Assembly: GCF_032062135.1 (NCBI RefSeq)
Contig: NC_092859.1
Location: forward strand, 111,160,808 to 111,224,807
DNA from: Pyxicephalus adspersus
Lineage: Eukaryota > Chordata > Amphibia > Anura > Pyxicephalidae
Direction of reading: 5' to 3'
DNA: 64,000 bases
The position numbers and the translations under genes were made by a program. Shown one piece after another: positions 48,556-60,738 of this stretch. Numbering within the stretch: the first letter of the stretch is position 1; each line of letters begins with the position of its first letter. Below the pieces are notes generated by a model. It did no database searches and was not told the DNA's origin. It worked only from the letters and a program-made list of their open reading frames with translations.

Positions 48556-51500
48556 ACTCCTTGACACCTAGGATTAGATTATGGTAATGGAACAGAATGG
48601 TTAAACAAATTTCACGCCTTCTGATGTTGGACAATTAACATCTGCAGTGTCACATATCACATATATTATGGATATAAATGGAGTATTTCCTACACTGGTA
48701 GAACTGATGAGGTAACTTGGGGAGTTGCAAAATGTCTTCTTACTTCCTACTATTATATATTGTTGTAGGTAATTTAAAAACATATCACCATTTCACGTAT
48801 CACCGTATTTTTTTATCCTCACAGGTTGTCTTTAAAGCAGCATTTCTGGCTATCATTAAGGTTTAGCATTGGTGCATAGGTGGGGTATAGGGGAAAGGCA
48901 TACATGGATGGTTAATATGTGCTGATTGGACCTCTGCTTCCCATACTCAGTGAAAGGACCTCAAGGACACAGTGTTTGGTAGACATTGAAGTAATCAGAT
49001 CACCAGATGGACGAATGATCCACTAGCCATGGATCCACCATGGAGCCATGGATCCACAACACAAATACATCATTAAAATAAATCAATGAAATCATGCAAC
49101 TTCTTTATGTTTTTTTTATGCTAGAGATGTGTCACTGTACAGCATTATCAGATATGACACACATAGTCGAAAGGTTGACAATGTTGTCAAAATACTACAA
49201 AAACTTCTACTCCACCAGATTCCTAGCCAGCAAAGGGTACAATTGCTCACATCAGAAGTCATTAGCCATTCCACACACGTCAACAGTCAAGGATTGTGGA
49301 TTTCAAGAGCCATTGTTAGTTAACCAATATCTGTGCATAGATATCATTAGGGCCCATTCACTCCAGCCATATCAGTGTTGGTGCGATAAAACATGCACAT
49401 TAACTTGTGTTGTGATCTAGCAGCTAAAACAATAGAATATGTAGTTTAATGCTTCACAAGCGATAGAAATTTTGTCAAACTATGTTTTTGTCACAAGTCA
49501 AGACTTAGAGGTTCATTATTGCATGTTGCTGTGTCCTGCATGCATTTTCAATGTGAAGATGACATGTACAATTAATGGCATCACAGCATTTCAACCACAA
49601 TCCGTTGCTGCACGTAGTGGCATTAGCAGTGGTGTCATCAGGCACACTGCTAATGTTAGTGCCATAGTAAAAATGAATATGTAGTTATTTTATATAATAG
49701 GCAATATTTTATGAATGTATGAAATTGATTTAATTACTCTTCCTGCATGATAGTTTATGTCTGTTAGCCACTGAAAGTGTAAGTGACCAGTACTGTACAG
49801 GGTTTGTCGGAGAACAAAATCTGCCCATTTGGACTAATAAAAAATAAAAATAATTCCTAGGTAAAGATTGAAGGATTTTTGACACTTACTATAATTATAT
49901 GGTTATTTTATCTAAAAACCTTAACAGCGATATTAATAAAATAGAAAATGAATGCTTTTTTTGCGTTTTATATTCTAACTTGTACTTGGGCACACTGTTT
50001 TTTTGTTTCAAACTACAAATCTCAGAAATCTGCCATTTTTTTGATTTAAAAGTATTTTGAAAGAAGCTAAAAATAATAAGAGCACAATGATAAAATGCAT
50101 GTCATTTCAGAAAACTTTTTGCTGAACAAAAATAGAACTAGAACATTTGAACATTTACCAAAAAGCACATAAAGTATTGTCACTGCATTTCTCAGCATTT
50201 GCCAGCAAGGGAATCATGCAGGCCAATGGAACACTGAATCACAGAAATAAATAGAGCAAAGCTGCTATATTTAAAATGGAACTTTCACTGAGAAATGATG
50301 TAAACGTCCATTTATGACATGGTTCTACGAAATACTCCTTTCCTGGTTGGTGTTCTGCCTTTCATACCTTCAGAATCACTGAGCCACAATGATTGTTCAT
50401 TCAGCTCATTGCCACACAACTTGCAAATATGTCTCAGTTTTACATCCAGGGAATTAGCATTCTTTACAATGAGTTCAGCATTAGCAGTTTACATATTCTC
50501 TCAGAGGAAAGTCTGCTTTTAAGGGGTGATTTGGGAAAGGGGAGAGAGCCCAGAGAACATAAGAGGACCTGTCATCTTAGTGGAAAGATTACTTTAAGGG
50601 CATCAAACTCAATTTACAATACTTTACAATAAATATAAAGGCATTCATTTTCAGAGTATTTTTATCTCATTGTAGTCATTTTAAACTTATTTTGGAAAAT
50701 AAAAATATTTAAAATAGTGTTAGCTTTGTGAATTTAGTCTTTTGTACAGTTGTGTCCAGCAAACAAACTTACACAGAATATACTGTATTAATATCATCAT
50801 TGAAATTAGCGTTAAAATATATACAACTATAACTTGTGGTCAGATAGTTTCCATAGGAGTCTAATTTGACTTCGACCAGAGATCGTCCAACCTTGGATCT
50901 GAACTTGTCTCTGACCCTTCTTCTACAGAGGGCTGTGGCTAACATTAGAATTGATATCAGTGAGGAAAGTGTTTACGGGATATGTGCTGTTCGGTAACTG
51001 GTTTTGGGAAAGTACTTTTGGGATCTAAAAAAAAAGTTATACACAGGCAATTATTATTAATATTTACCCAATTTTTGAATATGAATGTGAGGGTTAACCA
51101 TATGAAATTACTGCAATTAGTTCCAGTTAAAAGAGCATTTTTCTTTCATTGCTGTGTAAAAATGTGCCCCTTTTCTCTTATTATGAGTAAAACCACCAGT
51201 GTAGAGCAACTGATGTTTATTAAAGTGATCAATCCTGGATCTGTGTGTTTCATTGGAAAAGATACCAAGGAATAATTGTACCACCATCAACACCAACCAC
51301 CCTAGTGCCACAATCACCAACAACAAAATAAAGGTGAACTGATTAAAAATTTTATTTTCCTTCCTGATAATTTCTAATACCAATATATAACTAGGTAGAT
51401 AGAAGAATATACAAACTAAGGTTTTGGTAAGAAAAAAGTTGATGTCTGCTTTTCCTTTTTATCTTGACAAGGGAAGACACCAATAAGCACATGTAGTATT

Positions 51501-54356
51501 AGGCACTTTGCCAGAAGCTTCAACAACCCATATATCTTCCAAAAACGAATCTGAATCTTTTAAAGTCTCACTAAACCATTAAAACATTATGATTTTAAAG
51601 TCTCTGAATCAATTTATTCATGGTATTCACAATACAGTTTCAGACATAAAACAGTGGGTTTTGAGAGTAATAAAATACTACAGAACCATGTCTTTAGATG
51701 TCCAGGTGCAGAAAACATGCCTGCTTTTCTCTGTTTTTAAGGCTCATCAGTATCATGGTGGTTTTAATAAAGAAAGGTAAGTCATTTGTGTGCACATCAA
51801 AGCATTTTGTATGTTGCTGAATAAAAATAGATGATGATCTTCAAAGCATTCCAGTTTCATATCATGCACATCTGAAGTCCGGAGATAATGAACAACACAT
51901 TTCGTGTGTACATACATTTCATTAGCACGCATTTGATGATTTGGAGACTAATTAGTTAGTATTATATTATGCATGTGGCTTAAAAAAAAGTGTAAGGCTA
52001 CATTTAGGTTCAATCTGTTTTTTTGGTAACAGGCTTAATATATTGCATTGCTTAACATGTTTATTTTAAAATATTCCTTAAAATTGTGAGAAATACAGCA
52101 AATAATAAATTAATAGTGCTATACCCCTCAATATCCACTCCCTTAGCTCAATACAGATAATTTGATCATTATAGAGGCAATGGTATAGAAGTCAGGTCCA
52201 GGTGGCATCTACATTCTGGCAAGTCTAAAAACCCCCTTAACCCAAGATGCTGTTCTAGCAAGGTTTTATAATTATTTAAGGGTAATGTATAATGATGTAA
52301 TTAAATTCAAATACAACTAATGAAAATGCTGGGTCTACCAGGATGTATATTTTGTGTAACTACATGTACTCTGTCCAAGAACTGTCTCATATCTAACATG
52401 TATTATCATACCCAATCCCTATCACATCTCCAGCATATAATGGTAACTTCAGGAAAAATGTGATGCACATGCTCAAGTGTCTTATAATAATGGGGCACAA
52501 ATTTGTTGTTACTAATAAAGAAGTCTTTGTTCACAGTACAACAACGTTCAGCAAGCGATCAGAATTTTGTTTACTGAAGCCAAGAAAGTATAAGAGGTAT
52601 TTTAATAGGTTACAACAGATACTGCTTAATGCAGCTTTGTCAAATGTGCCACCCAGACTTGTAAACCATATCACAGATTTGTCATTGTTAAAAATACATG
52701 TCCCAATACATACCCCAATGATTTATCTGGGAGCTGTAATTCACAAAGTGTTCTGAAAAGTTAACAAATGAATTATCCTCAATAGCATTACAATAATTAT
52801 TAATATTATAAAAATGAATGTTAAAATTCCATATGAAAATTTTTGAGCCTCAAACAGCCCTTTTTAAATTTGGAGCACACCAAGCTTATGAAGGAGGCCA
52901 TTTGAATGCTCAAAATTAATTAGAGAGTTTTACCTTTACTGCTGTTTTTTATAAAAATACATTTATACTGTTGTTAAAGATCTCCATGCAGATTACTATC
53001 TATGCTATTATATGTGTGGATTTTAGTGCACATTAATGTATGTGTAGACGTTGCCTTTTTTATTGGTACTGATTTACATAAAGGCTGTGGGATGACAGAA
53101 AAAAAACCAAACACAATTATTTTAAACATTTGATGCATGTTAAAGATTTTGGATGGTGCCCCAATGCAAGCAAATACATGTATATCCAACTCTAATCCTA
53201 ACCAGCCTGGCTTGGGTGTTAAAAGTTTCTGTACCTTCCAAATACTTACAAAATTTTGCATTCTCTTGCAATTTTTAAATGTGTGGGTTAGACCTTTTTT
53301 TGACATCTTAGATTAAGAATATGCAAACACAGATTTCCTTAGTGTTTATATTTACAATATGCCCATTTAGTAAGAATGAGTAGTCAGCCACGTCGGGCAC
53401 AACCTTGTTTTAGGATAAAAGACAATATGGTATTGAATGCTATATTGGGGTTTATTTATTCCCTCTGAGAACAGCTTGATGTGGTGCTCATAGATAAGAC
53501 CATCTCATGGGCTATGGTTGGTTTAGCCCGAGGTTGGTTACATAAAAACACAACAAATGCTCGATGAAATATGAATTTGAAAGTAACAGATGTTAACCAA
53601 CAAAACCTTAGTAAAAACTTGTTTTGAGGCAGACACATGTATTTTAAGCTACAATAAATCAACTTCAATGACCTCTGACTCACAAAATATGTTCCTTTGA
53701 AAAGTAATAACATGTTGCAACCGATTTAATCTAACTAATGTAGTTTTTAATATGCTCTAAGTGTTCTACTTAGTGAATGCTTAATTTATCCTAAAATTGA
53801 TAGCAGTATTAATAAAACATAATTTCATATCACAGAACAAAACAGTGATGGCAGTAGCTTAAAGGGAAGTACAAGTGTTTTATTAAGCACGCACACTGCT
53901 GTCATGTCACAGCTTATGATGAGCCAACTTCTTTCAGTACATTTCCTAGGAAATTTGTAGTCACCATATGCCTTCTCTCAGAAATACCACGCACATGCTT
54001 CTGGTCTGAAGAACTTTTCTTTTTGTATAGATCATAAAGGATGCAGTTCACAACACAAATAGTTTCCAAAGACATTTTCGTTCCAATTCCATGTTTTTCA
54101 CCTAACAGGACAAAGTTCAGGATTTTAAACAAAAGCTAATTATTAATTGGTCATCTCTCTACCTAAGGTAAACTCTAGCCTTCCTTTTTTGACTATTTAT
54201 ATGTAGTCCAATCCTGTGCATGAATTTATGGTCATGGATGCTTCAGACTAGGCAGGGGCGGATATATCACAGTGCAGTGTATACTGATGCTATGTATATA
54301 TATATTTGCATATTTTTGATACACCTATTTGGCCTACGTTATTTTCTTCTTATCAT
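48556..54356. other. No gene seen
   Basis: Mostly AT-rich. The frames at 49094-49420 (108 codons), 52460-52756 and minus 52974-53306 (110 codons) show no recognised domain or splice-site support. A block at 50180-50240 (ttgccagcaagggaatcatg) resembles one at 8085-8125 and is probably an unnamed dispersed repeat. Confidence 0.45.
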
Positions 54357-54680
54357 CCCCTGAGGAAGCCTCATGGCAAAATGCGTTGGGGGGAGACCTC
54401 ACTACCTTTGCATCATCTGCTGAACGCACACCCTGACCACGTTTTATACATACATATTTATTTTCCCCTTCAGAATCATACACTACATATCCTATTCATT
54501 ATCACTCACTTATTCACTCATCTTGGAATATACATTCTATTGGGACATTCACAAAAGCAGATGCATTATGTACATTCAGCATGTATGTATATTCACGATA
54601 TGTGTATAATTGTATGATTCTAACCAATAGTATTTCCGTCTTGAGTTCCCCTGAGGAAGCCATAATGGCGAAACGCATAT
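54357..54680 (+). repeat. Paired cccctgaggaagcc motifs 291 bp apart
   Basis: cccctgaggaagcc at 54357-54370 is followed by tcatggcaaaatgcgttgg; the same word at 54648-54661 is followed by ataatggcgaaacgcatat. A weaker third case is at 32203-32216. This module recurs in amphibian and fish repeats, and I infer a retroelement 3' region. The class is not established. Confidence 0.45.
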
Positions 54681-55284
54681 AAAAAGGTATAATAGGAGAC
54701 TAAAGGATTACACGTGCATGATTTTAAGTAACTTTATGTCTCTAATGGACTAAATAGGATCAAACCATTTGTCGATAGAAGTGTGACATCCCGCTTACCT
54801 CACAGAATCTGTCGAGGTTGGGAACATAGTCCACTTGCATTCATATTGTGAACGCTACTATTTGTAACCTATCAGAGATTGATACTGTTTAAAAAACCTA
54901 TTTTAATATAATTAGCCAAAAAAAACCCTACTGTACGTTAAAAACCCTACTTTTTTTCTGCCAAAAAAAACTTTTTTTCTGGTTCCATCTTTCCCAACTA
55001 TAATTTACATTTCTTTTTCCTGATTACGAGGTTGGTAATCGTTAAACTCTTACGACAACCAACAATATGCTTCTAAACCACATTTTCATTTTCAAACATG
55101 GGGAAGGTTCCTAATCCTCAATTATAGTACCATGCATGTGACCCTGACAAAGCTGAGATGTTGCAGTGCATACTGGAGCTTGTTTAAATCAAGTGAAGCC
55201 AATAAAATATCTCTTTGCTCATCATTCTTAAGAAGATATCTATCTATTGACAACCAGTTTTATATGTCATTTTTATGTCATTGT
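54681..55284. other. No gene seen
   Basis: AT-rich; includes short A and T runs at 54918-54985. Confidence 0.45.
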
Positions 55285-55868
55285 TTTTCATGAAAATTTA
55301 TTTTACAGTATAATATAAATAGTATGAGTATAATAAAGTTTGAAACACAAAATCATTTAAAAACAATAAATTAAAAAATCTATATTTAAAAAAAAAATGT
55401 AATTAAAATAAAAAAAAAATAATTAAAAAAAATACATTTTTATCAATAATAATAATAATAATAATAATAAAAATAATTATACTCATAGTATTATATATAA
55501 TGTAAAATAAATGTTCTTGAAAACAATGTACTGCTTTTACACATAAAAATCCAATGTATTGCATTCAGTACAGTTATTTTGTATTGGATGCAATACAAAT
55601 GGACTTTGAATTTCCCGCCCCGCCCGGCCGGGACGTACACACGCACCGACGTCACCGGGAACTCCCCTGGTGACTCATTGGAGCAGAAGCAAGAAGAAGA
55701 AAGAAGACGGAGATTGCGGCGCTGGACGGCATGGGACCCTGGCGGATCAGGTAAGCGCTCTATTTACTAACCTTCCCTAGGTGTTCCAACCCCGATAGTG
55801 GCTCGGGGTTACCACTTGTAGCAACTTTTTTCTACCCCGAGTCACTCTCAGGGTTACCGCTAGGGAGG
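55285..55868. mobile_element. piggyBac-like element with GC-rich core, left end lost
   Basis: The right end ggttaccgctagggagg is followed by TTAA (55869-55872), the piggyBac target. Within it, accccgatagtggctcgggg and accccgagtcactctcaggg form a loose inverted pair. To the left lies a very AT-rich arm (55320-55500, with aataat runs and ataataaagtttgaaacac), typical of long anuran TTAA-flanked elements as I recall them. The matching left terminus was not found. The GC-rich core at 55611-55760 includes cccgccccgcccggccggga, gacgtcac and ggatcaggtaagcgc. No transposase remains. Confidence 0.55.
55380..55475. repeat. A/T simple repeats
   Basis: A-rich stretches broken by T, then (AAT)n at 55446-55470. 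They lie inside the AT-rich arm of the element ending at 55868. Confidence 0.85.
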
Positions 55869-56034
55869 TTAATAATGCTAGTGTAGATTCTAACTTCTCA
55901 GTGACAGCTGAAATCAGCAAACAATCCATAAATGTTTGTTTCACTTTCTGTTTGTGTATCTTTGCATTGTTAAAATTCAAGATAGAAAGGTCATACAACC
56001 AAACATGACTCCATTTTTGTAGTCTAAAATCAGG

Positions 56035-56261
56035 AGAAATGAGAAAGTGTACTGCAGAAACATCCACGATCACTGAACGACCGTACACACAATAGATAGC
56101 CAATGATCATCGCCCAATTAGAACCGCCCTGATGGTCGTTTGTTTCCAGCGGCGATCCTCGTTCATCGGCGTTGTTGTGCACTTTTTTGTTAACGACTAT
56201 CGGACGAATGGTCATTAGTCGTTTGTTTCCAACGATAATTATTTCACGTGTTTACGCAGCT
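56035..56261 (-). mobile_element. CGTACACAC MITE, truncated copy, inverted
   Basis: The right end gtttacgcagct is followed by TAA (56262-56264). Read on the minus strand, the interior matches the element at 34098 in order: caacaacgccgatgaacgag, ctggaaacaaacgacc, ctattgtgtgtacggtcgttc, gtgatcgtgga and cactttct. Homology stops near 56035, so the other half is lost. Open frames over it are artefacts. Confidence 0.7.
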
Positions 56262-56264
56262 TAA

Positions 56265-56657
56265 CAATAAAAGCAAACAGGAATGGATTTACCCAAAAAA
56301 AGGTGGTGTTGACCACTACTAAAGCAGTTTCCTTTTGCAGAGAAACAAACTACAATGGAAAGATACCAAATACAGCACAATTTTTTTGTATGAGTTAACT
56401 ATGGTAAAATGTCTACCATTTCTAATCTACTTATATACTGTAACAGAAAACTAGAAATGCTTTGGTATCCAAATTGCATCCAGGTAAATTTTATAATATT
56501 TTGTCATTTCATGTAAGTAAAACAATCTAAAACGTTGCAGGTTCAACACTCACCCAGCTCTAATTTGGAGCTGGAGTGGATAAGAAAGAACACATTGAGG
56601 CAGTTTCCAAATTAATTGATTTTTAATTTTTACATAGAGAATCCTTTAGCGTCCTTG

Positions 56658-56704
<47 letters not shown>

Positions 56705-57030
56705 CATTTAGCATATTACCACCTATGATATAAATTTATTTTGTATCATTTGGGTTTTGTATTTACCATTGCTGACACAAAGTGTAGTTTAACAAACTTC
56801 CCTGCACCACGGACTATAACTTACAATGGTGATATTCCAAGCTCTAGTATGCTCTCTATCAAGGCCAATGTGAATGTGCACTCAGGTACAGTTGATGGAT
56901 TATACAGCATCACACAGGTTATGAGAATGATATTATTATGCAGATTTTTTTTTACAATAGTTACATAAGACAGTTTTGTTTAGTTTGTAGATCTCACTCT
57001 ATGTGTTATTGATTATCATTTCATAGATGA
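56265..57030. other. No gene; (AT)n microsatellite at 56662-56701
   Basis: About 20 AT dinucleotides without interruption. No supported exon around it. Confidence 0.85.
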
Positions 57031-57518
57031 TAGCAGTGGCATGCTATGTGGTCTCCTGCAGATGTAGCCCAACTACTTTAATGTTCAGTGTGTTGTGCAT
57101 ACAAAAATGCTCTTCGGCATTCCACAGATGTAAACCAGTGGTTATTTAATTACTGCTGTAATTCTATCAGCTTAAACCACTTTGTTCTCCCCTGACCTCT
57201 GGCATCTTCAAGGAATTTTTGCCCCAAGAACTGATGCTTACTGAAAAAATTTGGAACCATTCTCTTAAATACCAGAGATTGTTGTGTGTGAACCAGAAGA
57301 TCAGTAGTTTCTGAAATACTCAGACCACCTTATCTGAAAACAAAAACCATGCCACATTTAAAGTCTTTTAAATCAACATTCTTTTTAATGCCCATTCTGA
57401 TGCTTGGGTTGAACTTCAGCAGGTCACCTTGACAATGTCTACATGCCTAAATGCATTGAATTTCAGTCATGTGATTGGCAGATGAACAGGTATTCCTCAC
57501 AAAGCGATCAGTGACTGT
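57031..57518 (-). pseudogene. Tc1-like transposase fossil, N-terminal half, minus strand
   Basis: On the minus strand the element starts near 57518 with cagtcactgatcgctttgtg and ggaatacctgttc, a decayed Tc1-type inverted repeat with part of the 5' UTR deleted. A start codon follows at about 57395-57393 (MGIKKNVDLKDF, then CGMVFVF and a stop). Later pieces read GLSISETTDLL (a helix-turn-helix DNA-binding region), SHTTIS, and toward 57031 the arthtt-type linker, ending in cctgcaggagaccacatag. This is a different Tc1 lineage from the fossil at 42415. The DDE catalytic part is absent. Stops and frame shifts make it inactive. Confidence 0.8.
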
Positions 57519-59312
57519 TAATGTGTGTGTATATGTATGTTTAAATATATTGATAATTCACAATTCTACAATCTGCAAGTCAGTTAAAAGGCTGAAACAT
57601 AAGGGGCGTTATGCCATCAACTACACAAAAATAAATTCTGGTATATCACATTTCTGGTCAATATTACATCATGGCTAAATAAAATGAATATTTTTCATTC
57701 ATTCTGATATAGTGTTACTATAACAGAATGCATATTTTACTAATCTGAATTCTATACGCTGATTTCTATTAATTAATGCACTTGGCAATATACTCTTTTC
57801 TCTTTCTTTGCGGAGTCTAGGTTACATTCCGTCTAAAAAGGCGAGTGAGCTTTATTCTCACAAGCCAAAGGCTGTAAAGTTTTTGGAATTTGTACTTTTT
57901 TTTTTGTATTTTTACATTTTTCCACAATGATATCACACAACATGTCACCATAACAAAACCATGATAGACACTCTGCTAGGTTTAGAGAAGGGGACAGAGG
58001 GAATAGCACCTGTGAAAAGAAGGGTTAAACAAAAATAAGGTGGAGTCTTTATAAATGAAAAAGCTTTCTCTTATCATTAAAAACAATATTCCCATATAAG
58101 AATTTCTTGTAGCCTGTCCTCCTTGCAAAGAAACAAAAAATATAACTTGTTTCTTACAGGAACGGTTTTAGTGCCGCACAACTAAAAATGATGATTTTTC
58201 ATCCTGCCACTGTATATTAAAATGGCAAAGTTCATAACCCCACTTTATAACTTTGTGCACAACACTTAGATAGAAAACAGTCTGTCAGCATTCACTGGAA
58301 CTGGATGGCCATAGCAACCTTGAATATTTCTGTATTCAGCACAGAAATCATGTTGCTACAATGAGTCAGAACATATTGCCACCTAACATTCACTGGTGAG
58401 CTCAACTCATTCTTCATGTCCTTGCTCATGACCTCATAGCCATGTAGATGTTGTTGGAACAAGTAAAGCTGGAATACACAATCTGCATACTTATCAGTCA
58501 ATGGTTTGCTAATTAGTTGGGTTTGTGGATAAGCATGACAACCAGGAATCTTAAAAACTAAAAATAAAAAAAAATATAGCAAGGTTTCCATGTTTCTATA
58601 AAGACATGTAACAGTCTTTACTTAGCTCAAGTCTTAAAGGTGCCCACAAGTTCCTTTATCAGGCAATTTAGTCTTTGGCTAATAAAAATGTTTCTTGGTT
58701 TGCCCATACCCTCGATGGAGGTCTGTCTGTTCATGCTTTGGATTATACATGTGTAATTTTTACCTTTAATCTTTACTTGAACCTCAACTCTTGTCTGCAG
58801 ATTAATCCAGCCATTGATTTGGTGACTTTCCCCTTGGAAACACAGAATGTCTACCAAACTCTGTTACACAGGTACATGTACTGTACGTCAAAAAAGGGCA
58901 GACCCCACAGGGTGTATCATCTCTGTATATATTAAGATTTACTGCAAGTCATAAGCCAAGGCTGGTTGATAGCACATGTTCCAACAAACTTTCGTTTACT
59001 TGCATTGACCTAGAGGAATGAATTGTACAATAATTTAAAACTATCAATGGAACCCAATATCTCATACAAGCAATGTCTTTGCAACACTGCTTGAGGTGCA
59101 TGAAAGACAGCTATGTGTCTTGCTAATTATTCTGTGGCATTCCATTCTGTTCCATTCCATTTGTTGTGCACATTAGACCTAATGAAAGGTTACATACTCC
59201 AGACATATCTCTAACTGATGACTAACAATACGATAATGCAATAAAACTAAAATGTAATCCAGATTTGCTTTGCATGCTTGATAGTATTATCTACTTTTTG
59301 AATCCTTAAACC
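57519..59312. other. No proven gene; two weak exon-like blocks
   Basis: Minus 58292-58557 is open for about 88 codons behind a T-rich tract ending in AG. Plus 58801-58870 lies between a pyrimidine tract ending gcag and a CACAG/GTACAT donor-like site. Neither translation is recognised, and frames of this length are common here by chance. Confidence 0.25.
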
Positions 59313-59527
59313 AATATTTCTCAACCTTTGTAATGCTGGGGAACCCTTTAAAAAACTTCAGGGTATCCCTGCTATAATTACTATATCGACAGCTGGCCAG
59401 TGGGAAAAATATCACCATTACAAATAGACAAAAAGATCCGTGGTGTCAGTTAAACTGAGAAGCACAAATTGCTCATTGCTTTATGAACTCCCAGCAACCT
59501 CTGGAGGAACACTGGTTGAGAACTATA
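59313..59527. mobile_element. hAT MITE, about 215 bp
   Basis: Left end aatatttctcaacctttg followed by ggggaacccttt; right end ctggttgagaactata. The ends are inverted partners (ttctcaacc and ggttgagaa). Internal tggccagtgggaaaaatatc and attgctcattgc fit the family at 6248. An 8-bp duplication is not obvious. Confidence 0.65.
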
Positions 59528-60738
59528 CCCATTCTTGTAATGTTGAAGATTGCTCACAGCTTTTCGAAGCCACTTCTTTAGTTTTAGTTTCAGGAGATCA
59601 CAGTATTTATGTTCATGTAGGTAGGACTGACAACCTAATCCAATAATTATAGAATATGACAAAGTGGATGTTGATTGTCCAAGAACAAGATCTGAGACAT
59701 GTAAGTCTATTTGCAATTTACATAACTGAAGTTATAAATTGTCATGGAATTGCCAGGGTTAAATTGGCATTATATTGGAAAAATAGATGGTGTTAAAGGC
59801 ATATGCCTCTGTTTAGTGATTTCTGCTTTATTCAACAAGTTCAACAGCAATTCACGCCTTCAGGTATAGGAATCGAAGGACTAATATCTATGCAAACTTT
59901 CAGATACCAAGAATGTGATTATGCAACTGGAACAGGGTGGTTCCACAATGTCCACAAAATCTATCCTGTTGTTGGACAACTGACATCTGCCTTGTCACTT
60001 TCCATTGTAATAAATTGTTTTGGATTAATGTGTCTGCTAGCTATGTGGATATAAATACTGTGGCATTTTTCTGGCACTCATTAGAACTAAACAAAAAGGC
60101 TTGGAGAAGGTACAAAACATCTTTAGCATTTAAAGTAAATTCAGTTTTCTGGAGACTTGCAAAGACCAGTCTTTACAATACAGCTATGTGAATAGTACCA
60201 CTTTCTCTGTTACAGTTAACAAATCCATTGGTATCATTTTTCCACCCTGAGTCTGCTGACTGACTGAGAAAGAGCAGCAGTAGGCTGAAAAGGCAATCTG
60301 TTTACTCTTCCTCCTACCATCATGTTCCTTGCAGGCACACCTCCCAATGCTCCTTCTTCCTCTTTGAGACTGAAAGCTGCAGAAAACCAATTTTCAGGAT
60401 ATCAGTCAGGTGACAAAACTAGTTGCAGTTTAAAAAGAAATGTAGTAATTATAAAATAATTACATGGCTGCATACATGTATACTTTTATTTATGCCTGCA
60501 GTTCAGTTTTATCTCCAGCAGATTTTTTGCATTACATCTCTAGCAAGGTTGTTACCATTTCTGAAAGAAGAATAAATTATATAAACAAATGAAGATTCCT
60601 AATTACTTTGTGTTATCTTAACCATCGTGACAGTAATTTGAAACAAAAGGATTACAAAACCTCGCAAATTGAACAATACCAAAGTAGATATACACAATGT
60701 ATCAGATAAAAGTCCATTTATTTTATTTATTGACAATG
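59528..60738. other. No gene seen
   Basis: No recognisable exon or element in this stretch. Confidence 0.45.
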
